A stretch of 43,963 bases of DNA, from positions 1 through 43,963 of IMG/VR virus record IMGVR_UViG_3300027911_000026; one strand, 5' to 3'. Source of the stretch: a virus. Below the pieces are notes generated by a model. The model ran no database searches. It saw only the letters and a program-made list of their open reading frames with translations, and was not told the origin of the DNA. Positions 1-7,423 of the stretch are shown one piece after another. The position numbers were made by a program, and so were the translations under genes. How positions within the stretch are numbered: position 1 is the stretch's first letter; each line of letters starts with the position of its first letter.

Positions 1-60
1 GTATACACTAGGTACGGTCAATTATGACACTCATGCTGGAGTGTCGGGAAATTCCTATAT
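1..60. repeat. Left copy of the end repeat (partner 43904-43963)
   Basis: Bases 2-60 align without gaps to 43905-43963. I count eight differences in 59 positions, and all are synonymous in the fibre reading frame. This is best read as the overlap that closes the genome, taken from two variants in a population. A tandem C1q-like module with the same motif is the alternative. Confidence 0.7.
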
Positions 61-721
61 AGTACCTGTTTCTGGTTATTATCAAATAGCCGCAAATCAA
101 TATAGCTATATTAGTTCTGGACAGAATTTCTTTTCGGTCTATAAAAATGGATCTAATTTATATGCTTCTCAAATCGCTGGTTTTAATGGATATGGTAACA
201 CAAATCCAATTCTAAACTCCGCACATTTAAACGCTGGCGATGTTATCACACTATGGGGATGGCAGAATTCTGGCGGATCTTCGAACATGTCCGCTACTTT
301 GAGCTTAACTAGAATGTCAGGCCCCGCAGTAGTCACGGCTACGGAGAGTGTGAACGCGAGCTACTATCTGAGTGGAAACAGCTCATCTACAACAGTACCT
401 TTTAATACTAAGGTATTTGATTCCCATAATGCCATGAACACTTCTACCTATCAATATATAGCTCCTGTAAGTGGAACTTATTCAGTGTCTGTTGTGGGCT
501 ACTCTGCTAGTGGAAGCAACAACTTAACTTTGTCAAAAAATGGTTCTTTTTATTGCGGTCTTTGTGGTCTTTCTACAACTGTTTTCAATAGCGGAACAAT
601 TCAGTTAAAATTAAATACTGGCGATTATGTGACCATAGGGAATCCAGGTGGTGTTACAGTTCAAGGCGGCGCTCCATCGTCAAACGGAACCATTATGTCA
701 ATTTACAGAGTAGGAAATTAA
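1..721 (+). CDS. Tail fibre, C-terminal part (gene enters from the left edge)
   Basis: The frame is open from base 2 to the stop at 719-721, so this is the end of a gene whose start lies outside. The first 20 residues equal the last residues of the fibre gene at 41589, so the two are very likely one gene of about 1,010 residues. The protein holds two tandem C1q-like beta-sandwich modules; each has the pattern of an aspartate-rich strand followed by a VPVSG or APVSG turn and aromatic strands. Such trimeric domains are common at tips of phage fibres and bind host surfaces. The GTG at 41 lies inside the first module and is not a true start. The product is Ser/Gly/Asn/Tyr rich with few charges, as in secreted beta fibres. 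The collar gene follows three bases later. Confidence 0.75.
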   Translation, partial: YTLGTVNYDTHAGVSGNSYIVPVSGYYQIAANQYSYISSGQNFFSVYKNGSNLYASQIAGFNGYGNTNPILNSAHLNAGDVITLWGWQNSGGSSNMSATLSLTRMSGPAVVTATESVNASYYLSGNSSSTTVPFNTKVFDSHNAMNTSTYQYIAPVSGTYSVSVVGYSASGSNNLTLSKNGSFYCGLCGLSTTVFNSGTIQLKLNTGDYVTIGNPGGVTVQGGAPSSNGTIMSIYRVGN

Positions 722-724
722 TCA

Positions 725-1705
725 ATGGCACCAATCCTTACATATACCAGTTCAGACTTCCCCTTTCAGCCTTTAACTAAGATTTACAGTGCTGACATCA
801 ACGAGTGTTATACGGACATACAAACCCTTTTAAATACAACGGGTTTGGATGACACAAATATTCAAGTTCATGGCTTGACAAGAGTTGGCACTTCTAGTAA
901 GTTAAAAGCTGGTACAGCAAATGTATTAGTCTGTAATGACTCTGTAGGAAATATGGCAGAACTCAGCTCTGGTGTAGCTGGTTCAGCTCTTATCTCCCAA
1001 GGAGCGGGTAACTTACCTATTTGGGGATCTCAGTTCCCAACTGGCGCGGTTATCCCTTATAGTGGTATATCTGTGCCATCTGCTTGGTTGCTTTGTGATG
1101 GGTCTGCGGTATCGAGAACTACCTATTCTACGTTATTCTCAGCCCTCTCTCTGCAACTGTCTTGTATCTTAGTCTCTACGACGGTACTAACCTTACCTTC
1201 TGGAACTACGGCGGGACTACAGACTGGTTTTGCTGTGAGTGGTACTGGTATTCCAGCTAACACTACAATCGCATCTTTAACGTCTACTACGATTACTTTG
1301 AATAACTCAGCTACTACCTCGGGAACGTACACGATCACCTTCGCCCCTCACGGCGTTGGTAATGGCTCTACTACGTTTAACTTACCAAACATGCAAGGTA
1401 GGGTAGCGGTGGGTCCTGGTGGCACTATTGGGGCTAATCTTGGAGCTATTGGTGGCGAAGCTACACATACCCTGGTAGCCTCTGAGTTGCCAGTTACCGC
1501 TTACCAAGACTCAGGCCACGTCCATGGTATTGGTACCTACAACAGCGGTGGTGGCGCTAACGGTGGTAACGTTCTTGGAGCTAACGGGGTTAACTCTGGG
1601 GCTAGTACTAACGGAGCGTCGGCTAATATCAGCAACCCCGGCGGTGGTGGAGCGCATAATAACGTACAACCCTACACTGCACTGAGTTACATTATCAAAA
1701 TATGA
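725..1705 (+). CDS. Phage tail collar domain protein
   Basis: The 326-residue protein has the tail collar fold of fibre and receptor-binding proteins. Near residue 108 it reads GAVIPYSG, then WLLCDGSAVSRTTYSTLF, then after an insertion FNLPNMQGRVAVGPGG, then GGEATHTLVASELP and a Gly/Asn-rich stretch ending in QPYTALSYIIKI. The insertion of about 50 residues (roughly 144-195) between the two collar halves is Thr/Ser/Val rich and looks like an extra beta domain. His residues in the C-terminal part (GHVHGIG) may bind metal, as in T4 gp12-like proteins. It starts three bases after the fibre stop and overlaps the next gene by four bases, so it belongs to the tail operon. Confidence 0.85.
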   Translation: MAPILTYTSSDFPFQPLTKIYSADINECYTDIQTLLNTTGLDDTNIQVHGLTRVGTSSKLKAGTANVLVCNDSVGNMAELSSGVAGSALISQGAGNLPIWGSQFPTGAVIPYSGISVPSAWLLCDGSAVSRTTYSTLFSALSLQLSCILVSTTVLTLPSGTTAGLQTGFAVSGTGIPANTTIASLTSTTITLNNSATTSGTYTITFAPHGVGNGSTTFNLPNMQGRVAVGPGGTIGANLGAIGGEATHTLVASELPVTAYQDSGHVHGIGTYNSGGGANGGNVLGANGVNSGASTNGASANISNPGGGGAHNNVQPYTALSYIIKI

Positions 1706-2031
1706 GTCTTTGGAAGGATTACCTACTTGAGCAGCGTAACGAACACGTTCTTGAAACAGAGGATGGGTTCGTTACCTACAAGTTCTTTCCTACAGAGTGC
1801 TACATAGTAGATATCTATGTTAAGCCAGATAAGAGACAAAAAGGTATTGCGGGAAAAATGGCGGATAAAGTGGCGGATATCGCTCGCGAGAGAAACGTAA
1901 AATATTTAACTGGGTCGGTGGCGACTAATATGCCCACAGCCCACACTTCGATGCTAGTCCTACTTGGATATGGCATGAAACTATTAAGGTCTGAAGGCAA
2001 TATGGTGTATTTTGTTAAGGAGTTAATCTAA
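1702..2031 (+). CDS. GNAT-family acetyltransferase-like protein
   Basis: The 109-residue protein carries the core of the GNAT fold: a beta strand VDIYVKP, then the acetyl-CoA pyrophosphate loop RQKGIAGKMADKVADIA at about residues 46-62, a VKYLTGSVA strand, and a final helix-strand GYGMKLLRSEGNMVYF. It is shorter than free GNAT enzymes (usually 140-170) and lacks the early N-terminal helices. It starts by a four-base ATGA overlap with the collar gene and precedes the internal virion proteins. A GNAT-like protein at this place is known in podoviruses (T7 gp13 region), where its activity is unproven. It may be structural rather than enzymatic. Confidence 0.7.
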   Translation: MSLWKDYLLEQRNEHVLETEDGFVTYKFFPTECYIVDIYVKPDKRQKGIAGKMADKVADIARERNVKYLTGSVATNMPTAHTSMLVLLGYGMKLLRSEGNMVYFVKELI

Positions 2032-2032
2032 C

Positions 2033-2773
2033 ATGGGTGGTTTTGCACAGTCTATAGGGGGGATGCTAGGTCTTAGCGGCAACCCCAATCAGGTCACAGC
2101 TCAAACTGGGAACTCTTTCCTAGGAAACATAGATCCGGCCATACAGTCTGGACAAGCCCAATTAAATGGACAATTAGGCACAAGCCAAGGATTAGAGTCT
2201 GGTCAGGCGGGTATTTTGAATAACCTCCAGAACCAAGGCTTTAACTTACAACCCCAAGATCAGTCGCTTTACGGCCAAGAAGCTGGAAACATCTCCAGGC
2301 AGTTTGGTCAGGCTGGTAACTCTATGGCTAACAACTTAGCTCAAAGGGGGCTGTCCGACTCTGGTGCAGCAGGAGCTATGTTCTCCGGTCTGCAAGGTTC
2401 ACAAAATGAACAACTTGCGGGAGCACAGCAGCAGATCGCACAGCAAAGGTTTCAGAATACCCAAAATCAGATTGCTCAACAGCAACAGTTCTTGGGTAAT
2501 CTTAATGGTCAGAATAACCAGATGGCTGGTAATGCAGCTAACTTTGGAGTTAATTCTCAGGTAGCTGGTGCTGGCGCTCAAAACCAAGCTAACCAGGTAG
2601 CTAATAGTGGAAACGTATCCGTAGCTAATACCAACGCAGCTAACGCTCCATCTAACTTGATTGATATGATGTCTCCTGGCATGGTGCAGAAGGCGGGTCA
2701 GTCTTTGTTCCAAGGTGGCGGTTCTAGTGGCGGTGGTGGTGGAGGAGGCGCTGCTGCGGCAGCGTTAAAATAA
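2033..2773 (+). CDS. Gly/Gln/Asn-rich probable internal virion protein
   Basis: I recognise no enzyme family. The 246-residue product is rich in Gln, Asn, Gly, Ala and Ser. The middle (about 80-200) is one long low-complexity helical region built around NQ, QQ and AGN repeats, and the end is a run of Gly and Ala (GGGGGGGAAAAALK-like). The N-terminus GGFAQSIGGMLGL is amphipathic. Position after the fibre and GNAT genes and before two more proteins of this type matches the ejection-protein cluster of podoviruses, whose products leave the capsid and form a channel across the envelope. This role is inferred from place and composition only. Confidence 0.6.
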   Translation: MGGFAQSIGGMLGLSGNPNQVTAQTGNSFLGNIDPAIQSGQAQLNGQLGTSQGLESGQAGILNNLQNQGFNLQPQDQSLYGQEAGNISRQFGQAGNSMANNLAQRGLSDSGAAGAMFSGLQGSQNEQLAGAQQQIAQQRFQNTQNQIAQQQQFLGNLNGQNNQMAGNAANFGVNSQVAGAGAQNQANQVANSGNVSVANTNAANAPSNLIDMMSPGMVQKAGQSLFQGGGSSGGGGGGGAAAAALK

Positions 2774-2774
2774 T

Positions 2775-3809
2775 ATGTTAAGACATTCAGACCTACCAGC
2801 AATCTGGAAAGAGATCGGCGAAGGCGATAAAACCGCCGCTCAAGGAAATCAGGCTCAAGCTATGGAACTCTTAAAGAGTTACTTAGAGGGTCAAACAAGC
2901 CAAAGAAATATGGGTTCCTTAAAGGACCTCCTTTCTAGTGGAGCACTCCCAGAGGGTTCTGGGGCCTCTATCGGGGGATCTGGTACTGTTTCTGCTACTA
3001 AGGGATACAATCCCACTTCAGTTACAAATGCCGGGGCTTCTCAAGCCAAGCACTTTGTAGATATGGCTAACAAAGAGTATAAGCCCATTAGTGACCAGTT
3101 AGACGCCTCTAAAGCAACCTTAGATGCCCTTGATCAGAAGAACGCTACCTCTGATAAAATTGCTATCGTCAACGAAGCACGGTTAGTTGCTGGTCAAGGT
3201 GGAAGTAGAGCACTTAAGACAGTCATGGACCAGCTTTCTGGTGGCAAAACAGCCAACATGAAGTTCCAAGACACACTTAACTACTTCAACAACACTCCAG
3301 AAATCCCCACCATGACAGATGGTCAAAGGGATTCTATCAGAGAGTCTGTTTTTAATAGAACAGGTCAGTTAGCAAACCTCCACAGTCAAACCAAGGCTAA
3401 ATTAGCTCAGCAGGGTCCCGCAGTAGCCCCTCTGGCCGATTCTAATTCTCTTCTATCTTCTGTTGCAAGCCCCGTAGACCAAAAGCTTGGTGAAATTAAG
3501 AGTATGCAACAGGAGTACTCCAAACAGAAGGCTAACATGCCAGGTAATCCTGTCTCTAGCCCCTCTACAGCCGACGCTAATCCGTCTAACTTGCAGAGGC
3601 TCATGTCTTTCTTTAAACCACAAGCAAAAGCACAAGCGGCCCCACAACAAGCTGCTCAAGCTCCTCAAGCACCCGCTCTGGATGACGTAGATGCGGCAGT
3701 AGCAAAAGCTATGCAAAAGAAGCAGCAAGCCGCCCTCCTAATGCAACAAAAGCAAAAACAACAAGCACAACAAGCTCCTCAGGCCCCTCAAGCTCCACAA
3801 GGACAATAA
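2775..3809 (+). CDS. Ala/Gln-rich probable internal virion (ejection) protein
   Basis: The 344-residue product begins one base after the previous stop. Residues 30-230 are predicted helical with mixed charge (for example the region around QLDASKATLDALDQKN). The last 70 residues are repeats of AQQA, QAPQ and KQQQ that end in QAPQAPQGQ. No catalytic motif is seen. The gene sits second in the three-gene set 2033-5285 and abuts the third with no gap (stop 3807-3809, start 3810). Ejection proteins of podoviruses are often Ala/Gln rich and helical, so that role is inferred. Several antisense and alternative-frame ORFs here are composition shadows. Confidence 0.6.
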   Translation: MLRHSDLPAIWKEIGEGDKTAAQGNQAQAMELLKSYLEGQTSQRNMGSLKDLLSSGALPEGSGASIGGSGTVSATKGYNPTSVTNAGASQAKHFVDMANKEYKPISDQLDASKATLDALDQKNATSDKIAIVNEARLVAGQGGSRALKTVMDQLSGGKTANMKFQDTLNYFNNTPEIPTMTDGQRDSIRESVFNRTGQLANLHSQTKAKLAQQGPAVAPLADSNSLLSSVASPVDQKLGEIKSMQQEYSKQKANMPGNPVSSPSTADANPSNLQRLMSFFKPQAKAQAAPQQAAQAPQAPALDDVDAAVAKAMQKKQQAALLMQQKQKQQAQQAPQAPQAPQGQ

Positions 3810-5285
3810 ATGGACCTTTCAAACCTTTCAGTAGAAGACCTACAGCATCTTCAGAAGAGAGACTACGATAGTATGTCTCCTGAAGGTCTTATGGAGTTTC
3901 AAAAGCAGAGAGCTGCTACCAAAGGTGCTATGGCTCAAGCCCAAAACCCTCAGCAGATTCCTGACTCCGCAGACAAAGCTGCTCAAGGTGGTAAACCCGA
4001 CGCTAAACCCATCTCCATGATGCGTGGCGCTGCTCAACAAGACATCTCGGGTTTTAATGAGATGGACCCTGACGTTAAAAGGGGATTTGGTAAAGCTATT
4101 GTCGGAGCTGCGGCGGGAGAAGTGGCCGCTCCTGTTGCTGGGTTAGAAGGTCTTTTAGGAGTAGGTGCTCGTGTTGGGGCTAACGCATTAGCTGGAGCGG
4201 GACAACAGGTAGTCTCCAACGCTATGGATCAAAAACCACTATCAGATGACGTGGGGTTTTCTGCCGCTGTAAATGCCGCCACCTCAGGTCTAGGGGAGAC
4301 TGGAAGCGCCCTTGCCTCCTTTTTGGCTGGTAAATTCAAGTCAGGCGCTAATAGCCTCATGGCTAGAGCTATAGGGCTTAAAGGCGTTAGAAATCTACCG
4401 GAAGATATTGGTAACAGGATAGTCGATCAAGGCATTGTCGGCACTAAAGCCCAGATGGCTACACAGGTAGCTTCTAAGTATGCTAGTGCTGAAGATAAGA
4501 TCCAGTCTCTAGCAAAAGACTTAAAGGGAAGCGTCAGCGGTGACACACTCTCCTCTGCTGTAAAAGAAAAGGGAGCTAGGTTTGTCGACCCTATGACGGG
4601 TGCCCCCTTCTCGGCGGGTGAAGCGGGAGATGCTGCGTTCTCAGACGTAGCTCACTCTCTGGAGACAAAAGCCCCAGGTTACACCCCAGGAACTCCACAA
4701 AGCACTTCAACTAAATACATGGTGGATAATGGAGAAAAGGTTCCTCTTAGCTCCACCACTACTCCAGCCTCCCCAGCTTCTCAAGGCTCTTATGGAGGAA
4801 GTGGGCTTCTTTCTTTAAAGAGATTGGGAGACGAGCAAGCTTTTAACCAATCGGGTCTGATGGGTAATACATACAAAGCTGAGGCTTATAGATCTCAAGC
4901 TGACGCTGCCAGAGAGGCTTTAGCAAAACTGTCTGAAGGGGAAATGCCAAAGGCATTAAAAGACGAGCAAACTTTACTTTATGCTAACAAAGGCTTAATG
5001 AAGCCTCAACCCATTACTTCGGGCACAACTATGTCTGATGCTATTCCTGCCGCCGTAGGAGCTGCTGTAAAGGGTCTCCCTGGTGTAGGGACCGCTGTTC
5101 TAGCAAGCCACGCCGCAGGGACTCCGTTAGCGCAGTCGGTAGCAGCTCATGGACTACAGAGAGTAGCCTCTCCTGTGGCTCAAGGTGCAGCTAACGCAGC
5201 AAAAACCGCAGTTACCCCAGAGACACAACAGACACTTCAAGGTTTGTTTAGAGAGCTATTACAAAATAAGAGTGACAACCAATAG
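3810..5285 (+). CDS. Large Ala/Gly-rich probable internal virion protein with glycine zipper
   Basis: The 491-residue product is the largest of the three-gene set. The N-terminus (1-85) is charged and helical. Residues about 95-155 form a small-residue hydrophobic stretch, including GAAAGEVAAPVAGLEGLLG and GARVGANALAGAGQQ, which looks like a glycine-zipper membrane-inserting segment. A second such stretch, AVGAAVKGLPGVGTAVLA, lies near residue 415. The rest is mixed helix and Pro/Ser/Thr linker. Membrane-active segments fit a protein that is ejected to help DNA cross the inner membrane. No peptidoglycan hydrolase motif was found in it. No homologue is recognised with confidence. Confidence 0.6.
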   Translation: MDLSNLSVEDLQHLQKRDYDSMSPEGLMEFQKQRAATKGAMAQAQNPQQIPDSADKAAQGGKPDAKPISMMRGAAQQDISGFNEMDPDVKRGFGKAIVGAAAGEVAAPVAGLEGLLGVGARVGANALAGAGQQVVSNAMDQKPLSDDVGFSAAVNAATSGLGETGSALASFLAGKFKSGANSLMARAIGLKGVRNLPEDIGNRIVDQGIVGTKAQMATQVASKYASAEDKIQSLAKDLKGSVSGDTLSSAVKEKGARFVDPMTGAPFSAGEAGDAAFSDVAHSLETKAPGYTPGTPQSTSTKYMVDNGEKVPLSSTTTPASPASQGSYGGSGLLSLKRLGDEQAFNQSGLMGNTYKAEAYRSQADAAREALAKLSEGEMPKALKDEQTLLYANKGLMKPQPITSGTTMSDAIPAAVGAAVKGLPGVGTAVLASHAAGTPLAQSVAAHGLQRVASPVAQGAANAAKTAVTPETQQTLQGLFRELLQNKSDNQ

Positions 5286-5295
5286 GAATTAGATC

Positions 5296-5520
5296 ATGGA
5301 AGACCTAAGCGAATTAAAGAGTGATATGTCGGAAGTTAAGGCTGAATTGAGAAGAATTTCAGATACAATGGTTCGTAACACAGCCACCCTGGAAATTCAT
5401 GTCGCAAGAACCGACTTAGCGGAAAAACGCTTAGAGCACGTCGAAAGCTTCAACAGGTGGTGGTTGGGAATCATGTGCTCTGGTATTATCGCCATCGCTC
5501 TCAGACTTATTCTTAAGTAA
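5296..5520 (+). CDS. Small coiled-coil protein with C-terminal membrane segment (XhlA-like)
   Basis: The 74-residue protein has a heptad-rich N-terminal half (LSELKSDMSEVKAELRRISD) and one hydrophobic helix at about 53-72 (RWWLGIMCSGIIAIALRLIL). This is the layout of the haemolysin XhlA family, a holin-associated protein in some phages. It is the last rightward gene before the leftward arm. Its final 90 bases overlap, tail to tail, the HNH nuclease gene on the other strand. A start at 5296 follows AGGAATTAGATC, a weak ribosome site. Lysis accessory function is inferred; a virion membrane protein is possible. Confidence 0.6.
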   Translation: MEDLSELKSDMSEVKAELRRISDTMVRNTATLEIHVARTDLAEKRLEHVESFNRWWLGIMCSGIIAIALRLILK

Positions 5521-6018
5521 GTAGCTGTAGGCCTTCAAGAGTCTTTCTGGATCATCTCCCATAGCTCCCAAGGAAACGTTACAGGCGTTACATAGTAAAC
5601 CTCTAACCTTGCCGGTCTTGTGGTCGTGATCTATACAAAGCCTAGTAGACCCTTTTCTACCACAAGAGTCGCTCTGGCATATAGCACAAACTCCATTTTG
5701 TTTAGCTACTAGCTCATGGTACTCTTTTGCAGTTATTCCAAACTTTTTAAAGGTAGAATCCCAATTTAGTCTCTTTTCTTTGATCCTAGCTACTATTTTG
5801 TCCTTATGCTTGATCGCGTACTCTCTGTGATAAGCTCTAATAGCCTCTTTTCTAGAATCTCTAGACTTCTTACCGCTTAATCTAACTTTATCTGCATTTC
5901 TGTCTCGCCATTTCTTTTTAAGTATTCTAGCATACTCAGAAGAATCGAAATGGTCCTGACAAGCCCCACTGACATTCCTATCCTGCAGCTTTTTGTCGCA
6001 CTTAAAACAAGTTTTCAT
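5431..6018 (-). CDS. HNH endonuclease, recombination endonuclease VII family
   Basis: The 195-residue protein has a basic N-terminal half with a CFKC pair and many Lys/Arg, then the endonuclease VII core: CAIC zinc pair, LCIDHDHKTGKVRGLLC, and CNACN. His-His-Asn-type residues for metal and catalysis are in the IDHDH strand. This family includes the T4 Holliday resolvase gp49 and many free-standing homing-type nucleases. Three other copies of HNH nucleases lie in this window, which favours a mobile element over a dedicated resolvase. It is lodged between the spanin-like gene and the XhlA-like gene and covers the last 90 bases of the latter in antisense; its own C-terminal 30 residues are low-complexity and may be a result of that read-through. 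Confidence 0.85.
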   Translation of the reverse strand: MKTCFKCDKKLQDRNVSGACQDHFDSSEYARILKKKWRDRNADKVRLSGKKSRDSRKEAIRAYHREYAIKHKDKIVARIKEKRLNWDSTFKKFGITAKEYHELVAKQNGVCAICQSDSCGRKGSTRLCIDHDHKTGKVRGLLCNACNVSLGAMGDDPERLLKAYSYLLKNKSESDGDNTRAHDSQPPPVEAFDVL

Positions 6019-6020
6019 AA

Positions 6021-6317
6021 TTACTTAGTAAGTAAAATCCCACCAACAAGCCCCAGCCCAATCAAGAAAAATGGATTGTGTAGTAGAGAAGAGTTCTCCT
6101 TCTGGAGACTCTCTATTTCTTTGGTCTGGGTGTTTAACATAGCTTGCGCTTGTGAGATCTCGGCGTCACGATCAGCTATTTGTTGCTTTTGGGCCTGAAT
6201 CGCCCTCTCCCCCGCTGCTAGGGCCTCCTGCACTGTTATCCCCGCGAAGCTTCTCGAAGGCATCAACAGCGTCACCAGCAGTAATATCATCAGCTTGTTG
6301 TTTGATCTTTTCCTCAT
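6021..6317 (-). CDS. Exported coiled-coil protein with C-terminal membrane segment (spanin-like)
   Basis: The 98-residue product starts with a signal sequence (KLMILLLVTLLMPSRSFA, likely cleaved after SFA), continues with a coiled coil at about 35-78 rich in Gln/Glu/Ala, and ends with a hydrophobic helix NPFFLIGLGLVGGILLTK. It has no lipobox cysteine, so it is not a classical outer-membrane spanin. Its first 146 bases lie inside the gene for another membrane protein in a different frame, as in Rz/Rz1 pairs. An internal start at 6290 (MILLLV) is also possible. A lysis role is inferred from this nesting and the nearby XhlA-like gene. Confidence 0.55.
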   Translation of the reverse strand: MRKRSNNKLMILLLVTLLMPSRSFAGITVQEALAAGERAIQAQKQQIADRDAEISQAQAMLNTQTKEIESLQKENSSLLHNPFFLIGLGLVGGILLTK

Positions 6318-6477
6318 CTAATTTCTCCTGGCCTTGGGCCGATTGAATCTTCTCCTCTAAGCCGCGTATCTTATTAATCAACTCGTAAATCGTAATACCT
6401 AGTACCAATAAGGGACCTAGAATCCACAGAATCGATCCTTTGATCGCTGCGGCTAGGTCCTTTAGTTTTTGTAGCAT
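6172..6477 (-). CDS. Inner-membrane spanin-like protein (Rz-like)
   Basis: The 101-residue protein has one N-terminal membrane helix at about 14-32 (GSILWILGPLLVLGITIYEL), then a charged coiled coil (KIRGLEEKIQSAQGQEKLDE) to about 66 and an unstructured Gly/Ser tail. This matches the topology of i-spanins, which are anchored in the inner membrane and reach through the periplasm to disrupt the outer membrane at lysis. The downstream exported protein gene starts inside it at 6317. Its own start overlaps the previous gene by 16 bases. Sequence alone does not prove the family. Confidence 0.55.
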   Translation of the reverse strand: MLQKLKDLAAAIKGSILWILGPLLVLGITIYELINKIRGLEEKIQSAQGQEKLDEEKIKQQADDITAGDAVDAFEKLRGDNSAGGPSSGGEGDSGPKATNS

Positions 6478-6653
6478 GAGTAGTTCTCCATCTCTTCTGG
6501 CTTAATCACGATCTGATCTCTAGCATTAAGATTAAGTCCATTCTTCTTATACCAAGCCACCGACAATATACCATTCCCAAAGTTCTGGATAACCTCGAAG
6601 CATACATCTACCATATTCTTGTGGGAGTACTGTTTGCCCTCTTCGAAGTTCAT
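6462..6653 (-). CDS. Hypothetical protein, 63 residues
   Basis: The product is a small soluble protein with no recognised domain; it has aromatic and Asn-rich beta-like sequence (VCFEVIQNFGNGILSVAWYKKNG would form strands) and one Cys near the end. The ATG overlaps the stop of the exonuclease gene by four bases and its end overlaps the membrane protein gene by 16 bases, which supports it as a real, coupled gene. Function unknown. Confidence 0.6.
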   Translation of the reverse strand: MNFEEGKQYSHKNMVDVCFEVIQNFGNGILSVAWYKKNGLNLNARDQIVIKPEEMENYSCYKN

Positions 6654-7423
6654 CTCTTGACTCCTTTGTGCTGGCCGTTAGCGGCTAGATTCTTACCTTC
6701 GTAAGTCTCGTGTCCACAATCTTTACAACGCCACTTCTGGTACTTACCTACGGAAGTATAGTAATGGCCTTTACGGATAATATTAACGCTACCGCAAGCA
6801 TCGCACTGTGTAACGTTACCAGGGCGATATACGCCAAAGTTAACAGAAGAATCCCAAGGAGCAACTTTTCGATAAAGGTCTTCAAGCGAGAGAACATCGT
6901 TAATATTATACTCCTGCATCTCTTCCCAGGCTTCTGGGTTATTTTTCAAGCACTCTTTCCACAGGTCAAGACCGGGAAATTTCTTGTGCTTTAACTTCTT
7001 TCTTTTCGTGTCTAAAAACTCAGTTACGTAAGCAAGCTTGTTGCTAGTAAACCCAAAGTTCTTGCGATTGATCTTTAGCGTGTCAATTGTCTTGTAGAAT
7101 GAGGGTGGCTGCATACCGTGGAAAATGATGCGCGCATTAATCTTCTTCTTGTCAAAGCGGTCTAAATTCTGACCAATCACCACATCAGCCTCATTAAGCA
7201 GCTTCCACAGATCCTTCACAAGGGCCTTATCGTTGGTCTTATCTCGGGTACTAGATAGATCTCTATAAATAACCTTGTTCTCATGCCCCCACTTAGCGCA
7301 GTAGGAGAGAATATTCCAGTCTTGGTAGATCTGGTCGGTAGAGACATACTGGTCATTGACACCAAAGGTGTACACTAGGAGGGGGCTGGTTTCGATGTCC
7401 ACGAACAGTATTTTTGGTCTCAC
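6650..7423 (-). CDS. DEDDy 3'-5' exonuclease with C-terminal zinc ribbon
   Basis: The 257-residue protein has the RNase H-like exonuclease motifs in order: Exo I FVDIETSP (D9, E11), Exo II GQNLDRFD (N86 to D91), and Exo III YNINDV (Y172, D176). These residues bind two metal ions for 3'-5' hydrolysis of DNA or RNA. A zinc ribbon follows (C207, C210, C233, C236), probably for nucleic-acid binding. It resembles the PolB-related predicted exonucleases found in many phages. It is separate from the exonuclease domain inside the DNA polymerase and lies in the same replication operon, coupled by four-base overlaps on both sides. Likely roles are end trimming in recombination or nucleotide recycling. 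Confidence 0.85.
   Translation of the reverse strand: MRPKILFVDIETSPLLVYTFGVNDQYVSTDQIYQDWNILSYCAKWGHENKVIYRDLSSTRDKTNDKALVKDLWKLLNEADVVIGQNLDRFDKKKINARIIFHGMQPPSFYKTIDTLKINRKNFGFTSNKLAYVTEFLDTKRKKLKHKKFPGLDLWKECLKNNPEAWEEMQEYNINDVLSLEDLYRKVAPWDSSVNFGVYRPGNVTQCDACGSVNIIRKGHYYTSVGKYQKWRCKDCGHETYEGKNLAANGQHKGVKR

Noticed and set aside
2399-2713. 104-residue minus-strand frame
   Set aside because: Antisense shadow of the Gly/Gln-rich virion gene, no coupling and no domain.
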